This document shows, in pieces, positions 1 to 7,936 of a stretch of 42,777 bases of DNA. The stretch lies in NCBI GenBank assembly GCA_903820085.1, contig CAIJGA010000022.1:1-42777 (forward strand), in the 5' to 3' direction. A model generated the notes under the pieces. It did not search any database, had not been told where the DNA came from, and saw nothing but the letters and a program-made list of their open reading frames with translations. Position 1 is the stretch's first letter, and every line of letters starts with the position of its first letter. The stretch comes from an uncultured Chlorobiaceae bacterium. Its GTDB lineage: Bacteria > Bacteroidota > Chlorobiia > Chlorobiales > Chlorobiaceae. The translations under genes were made by a program, and so were the position numbers.

Positions 1-87
1 AAGAAAACTCAGAAAACCCCGGCATCAGAAATTGTACTCGCTGAAAAGCGGAAAACAGAATATCTATCGAGGAAAAACCATGGATGA
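1..87 (+). CDS. HigB-like (Gp49/RelE superfamily) toxin, C-terminal fragment
   Basis: Open reading frame entering from the left edge and stopping at TGA 85-87; only 28 C-terminal residues are inside the window. They begin [17 protein letters not shown], which matches the usual tail of Gp49-type HigB toxins (KKTQKTP followed by a Lys/Arg-rich helix). HigB toxins are ribosome-dependent mRNA interferases; that activity is family knowledge, since the catalytic part lies outside the window. The stop overlaps the antitoxin start at 80 by 8 bp, the toxin-first order typical of higBA operons. Confidence 0.72.
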   Translation, partial: KKTQKTPASEIVLAEKRKTEYLSRKNHG

Positions 88-355
88 TCTTGAACGATAC
101 ATTAAGAAGCGGAAAGATGAGTCCCCGGATTTCGCAAAAACATTTGAACAGGGTTACGAACAATTCCGGATCGGGGATTTACTGCGTCAGGCAAGAAAAC
201 GTGCAGGCCTGACCCAGGAAGATCTGGCTGAAAAACTGCACACCAAAAAATCGGCAGTCTCCCGCATCGAGAACCATTCGGAAGACATTCGGCTCTCGAC
301 GTTAAGCCATTATGCCGAAGCTCTGGGTAAAAAGCTTACCGTAGTGATTCAATAA
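80..355 (+). CDS. HigA-like XRE-family antitoxin
   Basis: 91-residue protein with a helix-turn-helix of the XRE/Cro class at about residues 33-85 ([20 protein letters not shown], then KSAVSRIEN as recognition helix). The ATG at 80 is preferred over an upstream non-ATG start because GAGG at 69-72 sits 7 bases before it and because it overlaps the toxin stop, suggesting translational coupling. Family role: it neutralises the HigB toxin and represses the shared promoter, which would lie left of the window. The toxin tail in front makes a TA role much more likely than a stand-alone regulator. Confidence 0.8.
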   Translation: MDDLERYIKKRKDESPDFAKTFEQGYEQFRIGDLLRQARKRAGLTQEDLAEKLHTKKSAVSRIENHSEDIRLSTLSHYAEALGKKLTVVIQ

Positions 356-497
356 TTCTATTCGAGCATGTGTTCTTTTAAGAATCTTTTTACCGGGAAA
401 TTGCTCTCGCCGGTCATGCTGAATGAAATGATGACGTTCATCCCGGCCTCGGGTCCAGGTATGGAAACGCAGACCGGATTAATAAGGAGATATCACC

Positions 498-1895
498 ATG
501 AAAATTACCGTTCTCAATGGTAGTCCAAAGGGAGAATTGAGCGTCACCATGCAGTCGGTGGCCTATCTGGACAAGATCTATCCGCAGCATGAGTTTAACA
601 TCATCCATATCGCTCAAAGAATCAAGAGGCTCGAAACCGACCAGGCCGTTTTCAACCAGGTCATTGACCAGGTGCGCGCCTCAGACGCAGTCCTGTGGGG
701 CTTTCCCCTGTATATCCTCATTGTTCACGCGCACTACAAACGCTTTATCGAACTGATCTTCGAACGCGGCGCGCAGGCTGCCTTCGCTGGCAAATACGCC
801 GCCTCGCTCTCTACCTCTATCCACTTCTTTGACCACACGGCTCACCATTACATCCATGCCATCTGCGACGACCTGGAAATGCGCTTTGTCGACTCATTTT
901 CGCCCGATATGCATGACCTGCTCAAGGAAGAAGGCCGCCAGCAACTCGCCCGGTTCGGCCAGCAGTTCCTTGATGCCATCCAGAACCAGGTACCCACCCA
1001 GCGCCAATATCCGCCCTTGACCTATCGCGAGTTTACTTACCAGCCTGAACTTCCGCCCAACCCGGTCACCACCGCCGGGAAGAAGGTAGTCATCCTGCAT
1101 GATGAGCAGCAGCCCGACAGCAATTTGGCGAAAATGGTGGCGCGCTGCCGCAGCGCTTTAGCAGGCGAAGTGACCGTGGTCAATATTCATGACATTGATA
1201 TCAAAGCCAGTTGCCAGGGCTGCCTGGAATGTAGCGGAAACTACCGCTGCGCCTACACGGGCAAAGACGGGTTCATCGAATTTTACAAAGCGACTGTTAT
1301 GACAGCTGACGTTCTCATTTATGCTGGGCGAATGGTGGACCGCTACCTTTCCTCACGCTGGAAGATGTTTTTTGACCGCATCTTTTTCAATACCCACACA
1401 CCGGTACTGGTCGGCAAGCAGGTGGCCTTTGTCATCTCTGGACCATTCAGCCAAGTCCCCAACCTGATGGAGATTTTCAGCGGTTTCTTTGAGTTTCAAG
1501 GGGCCAATATTGTTGGCGTTGTCAGCGATGAAAGCGGCAATTCCGCCGACCTCGACCGTCTGCTCGACCAGTTGCCGGCCCGCGCGCTGGCCTACGTCCA
1601 GGCTGGCTACCTCCGCCCGCAGACCTTCCTCGGAGTGGGAGGCATGAACGTCTTCCGTGACGATATTTACGGTCGCCTGCGTATCATCTTCGCCGCCGAT
1701 CACCGCGCTTTCCGCCGCATGGGCGTTTACAAGACTTTTCCTCCGGCAGAACTCAACACCGCCCTGTTGAATACTTTCGTCGCCCCGTTTGTTAACCTGC
1801 CCCCCATCCGGAAAAAGTTCGACAAGATGATAAAAAAACAAATGGTCGAACCGCATAAAAAGGTGGTCGCCAAGGCCCAGGCCCATGAAAACTGA
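498..1895 (+). CDS. two-domain flavoprotein: flavodoxin-like domain plus iron-sulfur-flavoprotein-like domain
   Basis: 465 residues. Residues 1-160 form an NADPH-dependent FMN reductase/flavodoxin-like fold (MKITVLNGSPKG, the phosphate-binding start, and a WGFPLY segment). A second flavodoxin-like domain starts near residue 192 (KKVVILHDEQQ) and contains CQGCLECSGNYRC, a CX2CX2CX5C motif like the compact cluster motif of the iron-sulfur flavoprotein (Isf) family. This suggests FMN plus a 4Fe-4S cluster and a redox role, substrate unknown. An AGGAG lies about 10 bases before the ATG. The gene is visibly richer in G+C than its neighbours and uses many GCC/CGC/CTG codons, so recent acquisition is likely. 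A third region (about 380-465) is basic and unassigned. Confidence 0.75.
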   Translation: MKITVLNGSPKGELSVTMQSVAYLDKIYPQHEFNIIHIAQRIKRLETDQAVFNQVIDQVRASDAVLWGFPLYILIVHAHYKRFIELIFERGAQAAFAGKYAASLSTSIHFFDHTAHHYIHAICDDLEMRFVDSFSPDMHDLLKEEGRQQLARFGQQFLDAIQNQVPTQRQYPPLTYREFTYQPELPPNPVTTAGKKVVILHDEQQPDSNLAKMVARCRSALAGEVTVVNIHDIDIKASCQGCLECSGNYRCAYTGKDGFIEFYKATVMTADVLIYAGRMVDRYLSSRWKMFFDRIFFNTHTPVLVGKQVAFVISGPFSQVPNLMEIFSGFFEFQGANIVGVVSDESGNSADLDRLLDQLPARALAYVQAGYLRPQTFLGVGGMNVFRDDIYGRLRIIFAADHRAFRRMGVYKTFPPAELNTALLNTFVAPFVNLPPIRKKFDKMIKKQMVEPHKKVVAKAQAHEN

Positions 1896-2046
1896 GGATA
1901 ATAATTCGGACAAGAAAGAAACAGGCACTGGTCTGCTAGTCGAGAAAGCTCTGCTTGCGCCGAAACAGGCGATAATCAGATCCGACTTTTATCAGACGAT
2001 AGTCATGGATAATAATATCAATTTGTATTACTTTATAAATTCATAG
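1885..2046 (+). pseudogene. short ORF overlapping the flavoprotein gene, probable gene remnant
   Basis: A 53-codon frame opens with ATG at 1885, overlapping the end of the flavoprotein gene by 11 bp, and stops at TAG 2044-2046. The first 40 or so residues (MKTEDNNSDKKETGTGLLVE...) look like the start of a soluble protein, but the frame soon passes into A+T-rich sequence. The overlap is typical of translational coupling in an operon, so this may be the stump of a second gene carried in with the flavoprotein and then truncated. It could also be chance. Confidence 0.3.
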
Positions 2047-2117
2047 GGCTTTTCGGCAGTGTGAAGTCCCATTCAGCGATATGGACATATTATTTTAATT
2101 GTAAACTATTCATTGTC

Positions 2118-2708
2118 ATGAGCTTATCTGATTCGTTGCAGCAACCGCTTTCCGATGAAGAATTAGAAAAACTGGAGAGCTTTCTTGCCTCTGCCTCAAC
2201 TCCGGAAGATTGCCTGTTTTCAATTGAAATGCTTGATGGTTATATGACTGCCCTGGTTGTTGGTCCTGACGAGATTCCTCATGACCGCTGGATCTCCTTT
2301 ATCTGGGATCAGGAAAATGATAATGTGCCTACCTTTTCCTCGGAAGCAGAAGAAAGGGCTATACGCGAACTCCTTATTCGCCACATGAACACGATTGTCC
2401 TGCAATTTGATACTGATCCTGATGAATTTTTTCCTGTGTTTGAACAATTCGGCTATGCCGATGAGGAAGAAAAGAGAATAGCTGTTGAAAACTGGGCACT
2501 GGGATTTACCGTTGGCATAGAGCTGGCACATGCCTCATGGAAAGCGTTCCTGGAAGATGAAGAGACGGCACAGCTTGTTTTGCCGATGTTTATTCTTGCT
2601 CAGATAACAGATGATTTCGATGAACTGACGGCAGATGAGATGGATAATCTAGCCCTCTTGATGCCCGAATTTATCATCAAGCTATACGATTACTGGAACG
2701 AGGCTTGA
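2118..2708 (+). CDS. YecA/UPF0149 family protein
   Basis: 196 residues if started at the ATG at 2118 (MSLSDSLQQPLSDEELEKLE); an 18-residue upstream extension from 2061 is open but has no family character. The pattern of an N-terminal helix, then SIEMLDGYMTALVVGPDEIP and an acidic all-helical body with WALGFTVGIE, is that of the UPF0149/YecA family. Many members end in a SEC-C zinc motif; this one does not. The function of the family is not established. It lies 47 bases before the rubrerythrin gene on the same strand, with a weak hairpin between them. No clear Shine-Dalgarno site is seen. Confidence 0.75.
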   Translation: MSLSDSLQQPLSDEELEKLESFLASASTPEDCLFSIEMLDGYMTALVVGPDEIPHDRWISFIWDQENDNVPTFSSEAEERAIRELLIRHMNTIVLQFDTDPDEFFPVFEQFGYADEEEKRIAVENWALGFTVGIELAHASWKAFLEDEETAQLVLPMFILAQITDDFDELTADEMDNLALLMPEFIIKLYDYWNEA

Positions 2709-2726
2709 CGGCAAGCAGGTTTTTTT
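2703..2726 (+). terminator. weak hairpin plus T run after the YecA-family gene
   Basis: GCTTG (2703-2707) and CAAGC (2712-2716) can form a short stem over an ACGG loop, followed by AGG and seven T. The stop codon of the preceding gene is inside the hairpin. Five base pairs make a marginal terminator, so some read-through into rubrerythrin is expected. Confidence 0.35.
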
Positions 2727-2755
2727 GAACATAACATAAAATAAAGAGAACGGTT

Positions 2756-3253
2756 ATGGCAACAACGAAGGAGAATCTGAAAGAGGCATTTGCCGGTGAG
2801 AGTCAGGCTAACCAGAAGTACCTTGCTTTTGCAAAAGAGGCAGAGAGCAAGGGGTTTGCTAATATTGCGAAGTTGTTTCGTACAACCGCACAGGCTGAAC
2901 GTATCCATGCTGAAGGTCATTTTGAGGCTCTCGGTGGAGTAGGCTCAACTGCCGAAAATCTGGAGGCAGCAATTGGGGGTGAAACATTTGAGCATACCGA
3001 AATGTATCCGCCGATGCTTGAGCAGGCTGAAGCAGACAAGCACCCTGCAAAGCGGATGTTTACCTATGCTCTCAAAGCAGAACAGGTTCATGCCGAACTG
3101 TATAAAAAAGCACTGGAAGCGGTGCGTAACGGTCAGGATATTGCAGTAACGGAGGTTTGGCTTTGTCCATTCTGCGGTCATATCGAGCTTGGCAATCCTC
3201 CGGAAAATTGTCCTATTTGTGGAGCAAAGGCTTCACAGTACGTTCAGGTATAG
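2756..3253 (+). CDS. rbr: rubrerythrin
   Basis: 165 residues with the classic two-part layout. Residues 1-130 form a ferritin-like four-helix diiron domain with glutamate/histidine ligands in NLKEAFAGESQANQKY, AQAERIHAEGHFEAL and KAEQVHAELYKKAL. Residues 137-165 form a rubredoxin-like Fe(SCys)4 domain with CPFCG and CPICGA. Rubrerythrins reduce hydrogen peroxide in the cytoplasm of anaerobes using electrons from rubredoxin or an NAD(P)H reductase, which suits oxygen-sensitive green sulfur bacteria. A purine-rich AAAGAGA lies about 10 bases before the ATG. Length and both metal sites are complete. Confidence 0.95.
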   Translation: MATTKENLKEAFAGESQANQKYLAFAKEAESKGFANIAKLFRTTAQAERIHAEGHFEALGGVGSTAENLEAAIGGETFEHTEMYPPMLEQAEADKHPAKRMFTYALKAEQVHAELYKKALEAVRNGQDIAVTEVWLCPFCGHIELGNPPENCPICGAKASQYVQV

Positions 3254-3294
3254 TCAGGCTCTCCGGTTTTCTTCGCTTTGCTTCTCATCGCAAC

Positions 3295-3582
3295 TTATTG
3301 CGCGATGTGTTTTTTTGTTGAGAGCAGGAGTGCCGCAGCAAGAAGGTCAATCGGTATTGCTATCGCTTTTGCAAGGTTGATTTCCATGACCGGGTTAAAA
3401 ATTATGGCCAGCATGGCGTATGCCAGGGGAAGCAGGAACAGTTTCTTTTCGAAGTTTTTGTATGCTCCCCAGGCAAAGGTGCCTGCGGCAACAATTCGCA
3501 GCAGGGAGTAAAAATCTTCAGGCAGAGGAAGTATGGCCATAAAGAGCAGCGCGGCTGTTATGTAGATGACTTGTACAGGCAT
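3295..3582 (-). CDS. small membrane protein, DUF6804-like
   Basis: 95 residues with three or four hydrophobic segments (about 5-18, 24-36, 47-62 and 72-86), separated by a basic turn NFEKKLF. The order and the motif LLRIVAAGTFAWGAYK resemble small bacterial membrane proteins classed as DUF6804; this comes from memory and has not been searched. No function is known. It is transcribed towards rubrerythrin, with 41 bases between the stops and no convincing terminator between them. Confidence 0.6.
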   Translation of the reverse strand: MPVQVIYITAALLFMAILPLPEDFYSLLRIVAAGTFAWGAYKNFEKKLFLLPLAYAMLAIIFNPVMEINLAKAIAIPIDLLAAALLLSTKKHIAQ

Positions 3583-3621
3583 AATGGTTGCCGGGTTACC
3601 GTGGTTAAAAAAAACCGTTCA

Positions 3622-3658
3622 TAAAAAAAGCCAGACGGAACTCGCATTCTGCCTGGCT
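3622..3658 (-). terminator. rho-independent terminator of the RRM gene
   Basis: Read on the minus strand, an AGCCAG/CTGGCT stem (arms 3629-3636 and 3651-3658) is followed directly by a run of T at 3622-3628. It lies 32 bases after the RRM gene stop. It also separates that gene from the small membrane protein gene downstream. Confidence 0.85.
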
Positions 3659-3689
3659 GACGGGAAAAAATAGCTTAAAAGCTTAAGGC

Positions 3690-3962
3690 TTAGTAGCGAT
3701 CCCTTCTTACTGGCCTTTCTTCGCGGGGCTTCGCTTCGTTTACCTTTATGGTGCGTCCGTTCAAATCCTTGTCATTCATTGATTCGATGGCTTCACGAGC
3801 TTCACTGTCGTTAGGCATGTCAACAAATCCAAACCCTTTGGAACGGCCTGAAAACTTGTCGTTTATGATGCTTGCGCTATCGACCTGTCCGAATTCGGAG
3901 AAGGCATCACGAAGATCATCTTCAGTAACAGTGTAAGCCAAATTTCCAACGTAAATATTCAT
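3690..3962 (-). CDS. small RRM-domain RNA-binding protein
   Basis: 90 residues, essentially a single RNA recognition motif. RNP2 is IYVGNL (residues 3-8) and RNP1 is KGFGFVDM (about 43-50), followed by a short basic tail PREERPVRRDRY. This matches the short bacterial RRM proteins of cyanobacteria and Chlorobi, implicated in cold response or RNA handling. The ATG at 3962 is chosen because it starts exactly at the domain; an open extension to 4100 has no family similarity and covers the structured leader. The gene has its own terminator at 3622-3658 and is divergent from the antiporter gene. Confidence 0.92.
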   Translation of the reverse strand: MNIYVGNLAYTVTEDDLRDAFSEFGQVDSASIINDKFSGRSKGFGFVDMPNDSEAREAIESMNDKDLNGRTIKVNEAKPREERPVRRDRY

Positions 3963-4105
3963 TGTTAGTTTCAGTATGCGTGTGCATTGATAGCAAGAGA
4001 TACCACCAGAGTAACCAAAGCACAAATTACCTGAATGGCGATCAGTCAACCACTGACTGATTTCTGTCACAAGTTTAACGTAATTATTTATCATCTTCAA
4101 ACAGA
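3963..4105 (-). promoter_or_regulatory. candidate Chlorobi-RRM leader RNA of the RRM gene
   Basis: The 5' region of the RRM gene holds a perfect 8-bp hairpin: ATCAGTCA (4041-4048), a 5-base loop, and TGACTGAT (4054-4061). Weaker complementary stretches lie between it and the start codon. A conserved RNA motif named Chlorobi-RRM has been described (Weinberg and colleagues) in 5' UTRs of RRM genes in this phylum and was proposed to be autoregulatory. Position and phylum fit; the exact consensus was not compared. Confidence 0.5.
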
Positions 4106-4226
4106 TAATTTTTGCTTTACAGAATTATCAAACTGGTATATATTTAATTATAATAGAGTTATCTGCCATAAGCGAGTTTTGTCAGCTTATAATTGTTGCT
4201 TTCTGCGTGATAAAGTATTCCTGTTT

Positions 4227-5987
4227 ATGCATGAATTTGATTTCCTCGGTGAACTGGTGCTTATCGGTGCACTGGCAGTTGCCATTATTCTGATTTTCCA
4301 GCGGTTGAAGATTCCTCCGGTTATCGGGCTTATTTTTACGGGTATCCTTTTTGGCCCCTCAGGCATCGGCGCGGTCTACGATCAAAAAATGATTTCAACA
4401 CTTGCCGAACTGGGTGTTGTTCTCCTTTTGTTTACCATAGGCCTCGAGTTTTCGCTTGATGACCTGAAAAAGCTGAAAAAAATTGTGCTGGTTGGCGGTG
4501 TTGTCCAGATGCTTGCTACCGGTCTTGCTATCAGCTTTCTTTCCTACGGGTTTATGCTTGCCATAGGCCGGGGTATCACCCTTTCAGCATCAGTGTTTCT
4601 CGGATTTACCTTTTCGGTCAGCAGTACGGCAATATGCCTGAAAATTTTGGCTGACCGCGATGAACTGGCATTGCCGTATGGCCGCATTGCTTTGGGAATC
4701 CTGATTTTCCAGGATATCGCGGTTGTTCCCCTGATGATTGGCATTAATTTTTTAAATCCCGCAGTCGCACCTTCTTTTGCGATGGTGTCTAAAAAAATTG
4801 CGCTTATCGCGCTGTTTGCCATAGTGATTTTTATCGGCTTCAGGCTTCTTATGCCGAAAATGGTTCGCCTGATTGCCTCCCTCCGTGCGAAGGAGGTTCT
4901 GGTTATCGGTGCACTTGTGATTTGTTTCGGTGCAGCTTATCTGACCTCTCTGGCTGGCTTGTCGCTTGCTCTCGGTTCATTTGTTGCCGGTATGGTGATT
5001 GCAAGTACCGATGAAAGTCATCAAATCAGCACGACCATTGATCCGTTTCGGGAGGCGTTCAGCAGTATATTTTTTATATCCGTCGGGCTCATGCTTGATG
5101 TCAAGATGGTCAATCTGCCTCTTTATGTCTCAATCGCCCTTGTGGTTCTGCTGGTCAAAGGGCTGATTGTTGCAGGGGTATCGCTCTCTTTGGGCAACTC
5201 TCTCAGGGTCAGCATGATGGCCGGCATGGCGCTGGCACAGATCGGGGAGTTCTCCTTTGTGCTGGCAGAGAGCGGCCTGAAGAACAGTGTCATCAATCAT
5301 GATGTTTTTCAGGCCATGCTTGTCATCATCGTGGTAACGATGATTGTTACTCCAGCCATGATAGCCATTGCTCCGAAGTTTGCCGACCAGGTAGCGCCGG
5401 CGCTCGGCTTTATTCCTCTTGTTTCAAGGGAGTCCTCTAGCCCTCCCGTGCGTCCTCCCGACAGTACGATCATCTGTGCAGGGGAGATTCATGCGGCAAT
5501 TATCGGCTTTGGCATCAACGGCCAGAATGTAGCCGCAGTGCTTCATGCTACCAATATCTCCTATTCCGTGCTCGAAATCGAGCGGGATATGGTAAAAGCC
5601 ATGAGAAAAAAGGGTGAGCCTATTTTTTATGGCGATTGTACAGAAAAAAAAGCACTGATTCGAGCCGGCATAGATCATGCCCGGGCAGTTGTGCTCGGTA
5701 TCTCAGATACGACCGCAATCAGCAAAAGCATTGCAATGATTCGCGAAATCAATAAAAAGGCGTTCATTATCGTCAGAGCAAGAACGCTTGATGATGTTGC
5801 CGCGCTTTACACGGCTGGGGCAGATGTTGTAGTGACAGAAAAATTTGAAACATCCATCCAGATTTTTTCACTGCTTCTTAACCACTTTACGGTTGATCCG
5901 GAGCTGATTTTGGAACAGCAGGAAATTATCCGGCGTGAATGCGAAAAGATTTTTATTCGGGGTAATACTTCCGTTCCGGCAAAGTAG
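4227..5987 (+). CDS. monovalent cation:proton antiporter of the KefB/KefC (CPA2) type with TrkA-N domain
   Basis: 586 residues from ATG 4227 (MHEFDFLGELVLIGALAVAI). Residues 5-390 carry about 12 membrane segments of the Na+/H+ exchanger fold, including GPSGIG and FTFSVSSTAICLKILADR, typical of CPA2 carriers. After a linker with SSSPPVRPP, residues about 422-545 form a Rossmann RCK/TrkA-N domain with GFGING and the acidic end of the second strand (VLEIERD), which binds NAD(H) and gates transport. Likely exchanges K+ or Na+ for H+ at the inner membrane. The open frame extends upstream to 4035, but that overlaps the divergent RRM leader and is not conserved-looking. No clear Shine-Dalgarno site. 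Confidence 0.88.
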   Translation: MHEFDFLGELVLIGALAVAIILIFQRLKIPPVIGLIFTGILFGPSGIGAVYDQKMISTLAELGVVLLLFTIGLEFSLDDLKKLKKIVLVGGVVQMLATGLAISFLSYGFMLAIGRGITLSASVFLGFTFSVSSTAICLKILADRDELALPYGRIALGILIFQDIAVVPLMIGINFLNPAVAPSFAMVSKKIALIALFAIVIFIGFRLLMPKMVRLIASLRAKEVLVIGALVICFGAAYLTSLAGLSLALGSFVAGMVIASTDESHQISTTIDPFREAFSSIFFISVGLMLDVKMVNLPLYVSIALVVLLVKGLIVAGVSLSLGNSLRVSMMAGMALAQIGEFSFVLAESGLKNSVINHDVFQAMLVIIVVTMIVTPAMIAIAPKFADQVAPALGFIPLVSRESSSPPVRPPDSTIICAGEIHAAIIGFGINGQNVAAVLHATNISYSVLEIERDMVKAMRKKGEPIFYGDCTEKKALIRAGIDHARAVVLGISDTTAISKSIAMIREINKKAFIIVRARTLDDVAALYTAGADVVVTEKFETSIQIFSLLLNHFTVDPELILEQQEIIRRECEKIFIRGNTSVPAK

Positions 5988-6099
5988 TATATCCGCACTC
6001 TCTGGCGGCCGCTGTTTTTTTCCGGGCAAGGTAATTTTTTTCTTATATTTAGTTACATATGAGACCATATCTCAACTCACCATTCAGCTGATACGTGTT

Positions 6100-7062
6100 A
6101 TGGCATACACAGCATCGTCTCCAACATCAAAATTTCTCCGTCATCAACAGCAGCAGCTCGATCTTCAAGCATCGGGGGACGTTGCCGCCGCAACACGCGC
6201 AACCTACGAGCTTTCATTAATGAAGGACAGTTGCTTTATAGAGCTGAACGGCATTGTACATCACTTTCACGATTCCGGTCCAAGAGATGCCAAAGAAGTT
6301 ATTGTGCTGATCCATGGATGGGATTGCTGGTGGATGTGGTGGCATCATGTTATCAAGAATCTCAACGAGAATGGGGTGCGAACCATAGCTTACGACATGC
6401 GCGGTCACGGCTGGTCGGACAACGATCCCAAGAACCACTACCATATCGATTTCTTTGCCCATGACCTGCGTGAACTTGTCAGCAAGCTTGAGCTAAGCCA
6501 GTTTCATATTGCTGCATTTTCATTTGGACCTTTCGTGGCGCTCGATTATGCCCGTTCCAATCCCGGCCTTATTCGGTCGATGACCTTTTTCAATTTTGGT
6601 CTGCTCCCGAACAATGCTTTTATCAAGGCAGTTTCCACCAATATCATTACGTTTGTTTTCAATAATCTTTTGCGAAAACTGACCTGGTGGTTTCCGGCCT
6701 ATGTCTATGCCCGGCTTGTCCTGGCTAAGAATCCGGTTCCGCATCATGATATTCTGATAGCATTTAACAGTCTCGGACTTTGTGCGCCAGACGCTATCGC
6801 GCAGACGACAAGCCAGATAACAGCCTATGAGACTACAGACTCAGTGCCTGACATGGTCAAGTCGGCTGACGCCCCTATTCTTTTTGTTGCCGGGCAGGGC
6901 GATGCAATCATGACCTGCAAGAATACGAAAAAGCTGGTTGAGCTTACCGGCAAGGGGAGCTATGTTGAAGTGCCGAAATGCGGACACCTGATTACGGTTG
7001 AATTGCCTGACATCGCTTCTGAGCTTATCCTTCGCCAGATAGCTTCGGTCAGTGGCTGTTAA
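6100..7062 (+). CDS. alpha/beta-hydrolase fold protein
   Basis: 320 residues from ATG 6100. Oxyanion-hole segment HGWDCWWMWW and strand-4 motif DMRGHGWSDN identify the fold. The likely triad is Ser in AFSFGPF (nucleophile elbow with Ala replacing the first Gly), Asp in AGQGDAIM and His in CGHLITVE. A hydrophobic lid region with two FVFNN/LTWWFPAY helices lies between. The substrate is unknown; the many Trp residues round the pocket suggest a hydrophobic ester or lipid. The earlier open start at 5935 overlaps the antiporter gene and is rejected. Its stop overlaps that of trpF, a convergent arrangement with no room for a terminator. Confidence 0.82.
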   Translation: MAYTASSPTSKFLRHQQQQLDLQASGDVAAATRATYELSLMKDSCFIELNGIVHHFHDSGPRDAKEVIVLIHGWDCWWMWWHHVIKNLNENGVRTIAYDMRGHGWSDNDPKNHYHIDFFAHDLRELVSKLELSQFHIAAFSFGPFVALDYARSNPGLIRSMTFFNFGLLPNNAFIKAVSTNIITFVFNNLLRKLTWWFPAYVYARLVLAKNPVPHHDILIAFNSLGLCAPDAIAQTTSQITAYETTDSVPDMVKSADAPILFVAGQGDAIMTCKNTKKLVELTGKGSYVEVPKCGHLITVELPDIASELILRQIASVSGC

Positions 7063-7706
7063 TAACCGGTTTCGCGTACTGCCTGGATAAAGGAGCGGAT
7101 TTTCCCGGGATCCTTGATGCCGGGTGCGCACTCGACGCCGCTTGCGGTATCGACTCCATAGGGCCGGATACGCTGGATTGCTTCGCCGATGTTGGTTGCG
7201 TTCAGTCCTCCGGCCAGTATGGCATAACAGGAGTCTCCGAGCTCACTGAAGATACGGGTTGCAAGAGAGGCGCCGATGGTCTCTCCTGTTCCGCCGGCCA
7301 TGCCGGGCCGGTAAGCATCAAAGAGGAATGCGTTGATGCCGCTCTTTCTGGCAAACGCCAAAACCTCCTCCACCGTAAAATTTTCCTCAGGGCGAAATAC
7401 TTTTATCACTTTTGCCTCGGTAATCGCTTGTGCCTGAGCGGCAGTGTATTGTTCGCTGTGCAGTTGCGCTATCTGCAAATTGCAGAAGCGGCAGATGGCA
7501 TTGATTTCATCGGGTGACTGATCAACGAAGATGCCTGCTGATGCAACAAACGGCGGCAGTTTTTCGATGATCATTCTTGCCTGCTCAGGAGCTATGCTTC
7601 GCGGACTCAAGCTGCTGAAATTGAAGCCAAGCGCATCAGCACCGGCATGACAGGCATCAAGGGCATCCGACAATCGGGTTATTCCACAGATTTTGATTTT
7701 TACCAT
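7059..7706 (-). CDS. trpF: phosphoribosylanthranilate isomerase
   Basis: 215 residues, a single TIM barrel. The start MVKIKICGITRLSDAL contains the catalytic Cys of the KICG motif; the catalytic Asp is in FLFDAYRPG; the phosphate-binding loops are ILAGGLNATNI and DTASGVECAPGIKDPGKI. It converts N-(5-phosphoribosyl)anthranilate to CdRP in tryptophan synthesis. Length is normal. No other trp genes are adjacent, so it is a dispersed trp gene, as in many Chlorobi. It converges on the hydrolase gene with overlapping stop codons (4 bp). Confidence 0.95.
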   Translation of the reverse strand: MVKIKICGITRLSDALDACHAGADALGFNFSSLSPRSIAPEQARMIIEKLPPFVASAGIFVDQSPDEINAICRFCNLQIAQLHSEQYTAAQAQAITEAKVIKVFRPEENFTVEEVLAFARKSGINAFLFDAYRPGMAGGTGETIGASLATRIFSELGDSCYAILAGGLNATNIGEAIQRIRPYGVDTASGVECAPGIKDPGKIRSFIQAVRETGY

Positions 7707-7826
7707 CAGAAGTTGTTCATAAGGTTGCGATCGTAACTCAGAAGATACCGTATAATTTTCTTACCTGTGTAAGGTCGGGGTAATACCGGACGGATTCTCT
7801 GTTGTGTTATATCGGTATCGGTTCTT

Positions 7827-7869
7827 GTCAACGGTTGCATTCCTGCATTATCCCCTCAGTCAACGGTTG
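7827..7869. repeat. 11-bp direct repeat upstream of tRNA-Gln
   Basis: GTCAACGGTTG occurs at 7827-7837 and again at 7859-7869, 32 bp apart (about three helical turns). The second copy overlaps the -35 element of the proposed tRNA-Gln promoter. Equal face spacing would suit an operator, but no regulator is suggested by the context. Confidence 0.4.
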
Positions 7870-7895
7870 TGAGTTTCTCTTATTGTGCGTATATT
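7867..7895 (+). promoter_or_regulatory. sigma-70-type promoter for tRNA-Gln
   Basis: TTGTGA at 7867-7872, a 17-base spacer, and TATATT at 7890-7895. The -10 box ends 41 bases before the tRNA. It is the best match to a housekeeping promoter in the 230-base gap between trpF and the tRNA. Confidence 0.55.
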
Positions 7896-7936
7896 CGGCA
7901 CCGGTTACGATTATATCAAGGTGACCAGTGCAACAT

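Noticed and set aside
417-524. 35-codon frame before the flavoprotein gene
   Set aside because: Short, overlaps the real start, no motif; the strong ribosome site serves the ATG at 498.
3963-4100. N-terminal extension of the RRM protein
   Set aside because: The RRM starts exactly at the ATG at 3962, and the extension covers the structured leader.
4035-4226. 64-residue extension of the antiporter
   Set aside because: It overlaps the divergent RRM leader, has no family similarity, and the usual membrane start is at ATG 4227.
5935-6099. Longer start for the alpha/beta hydrolase
   Set aside because: It overlaps the antiporter gene and has no hydrolase character before ATG 6100.
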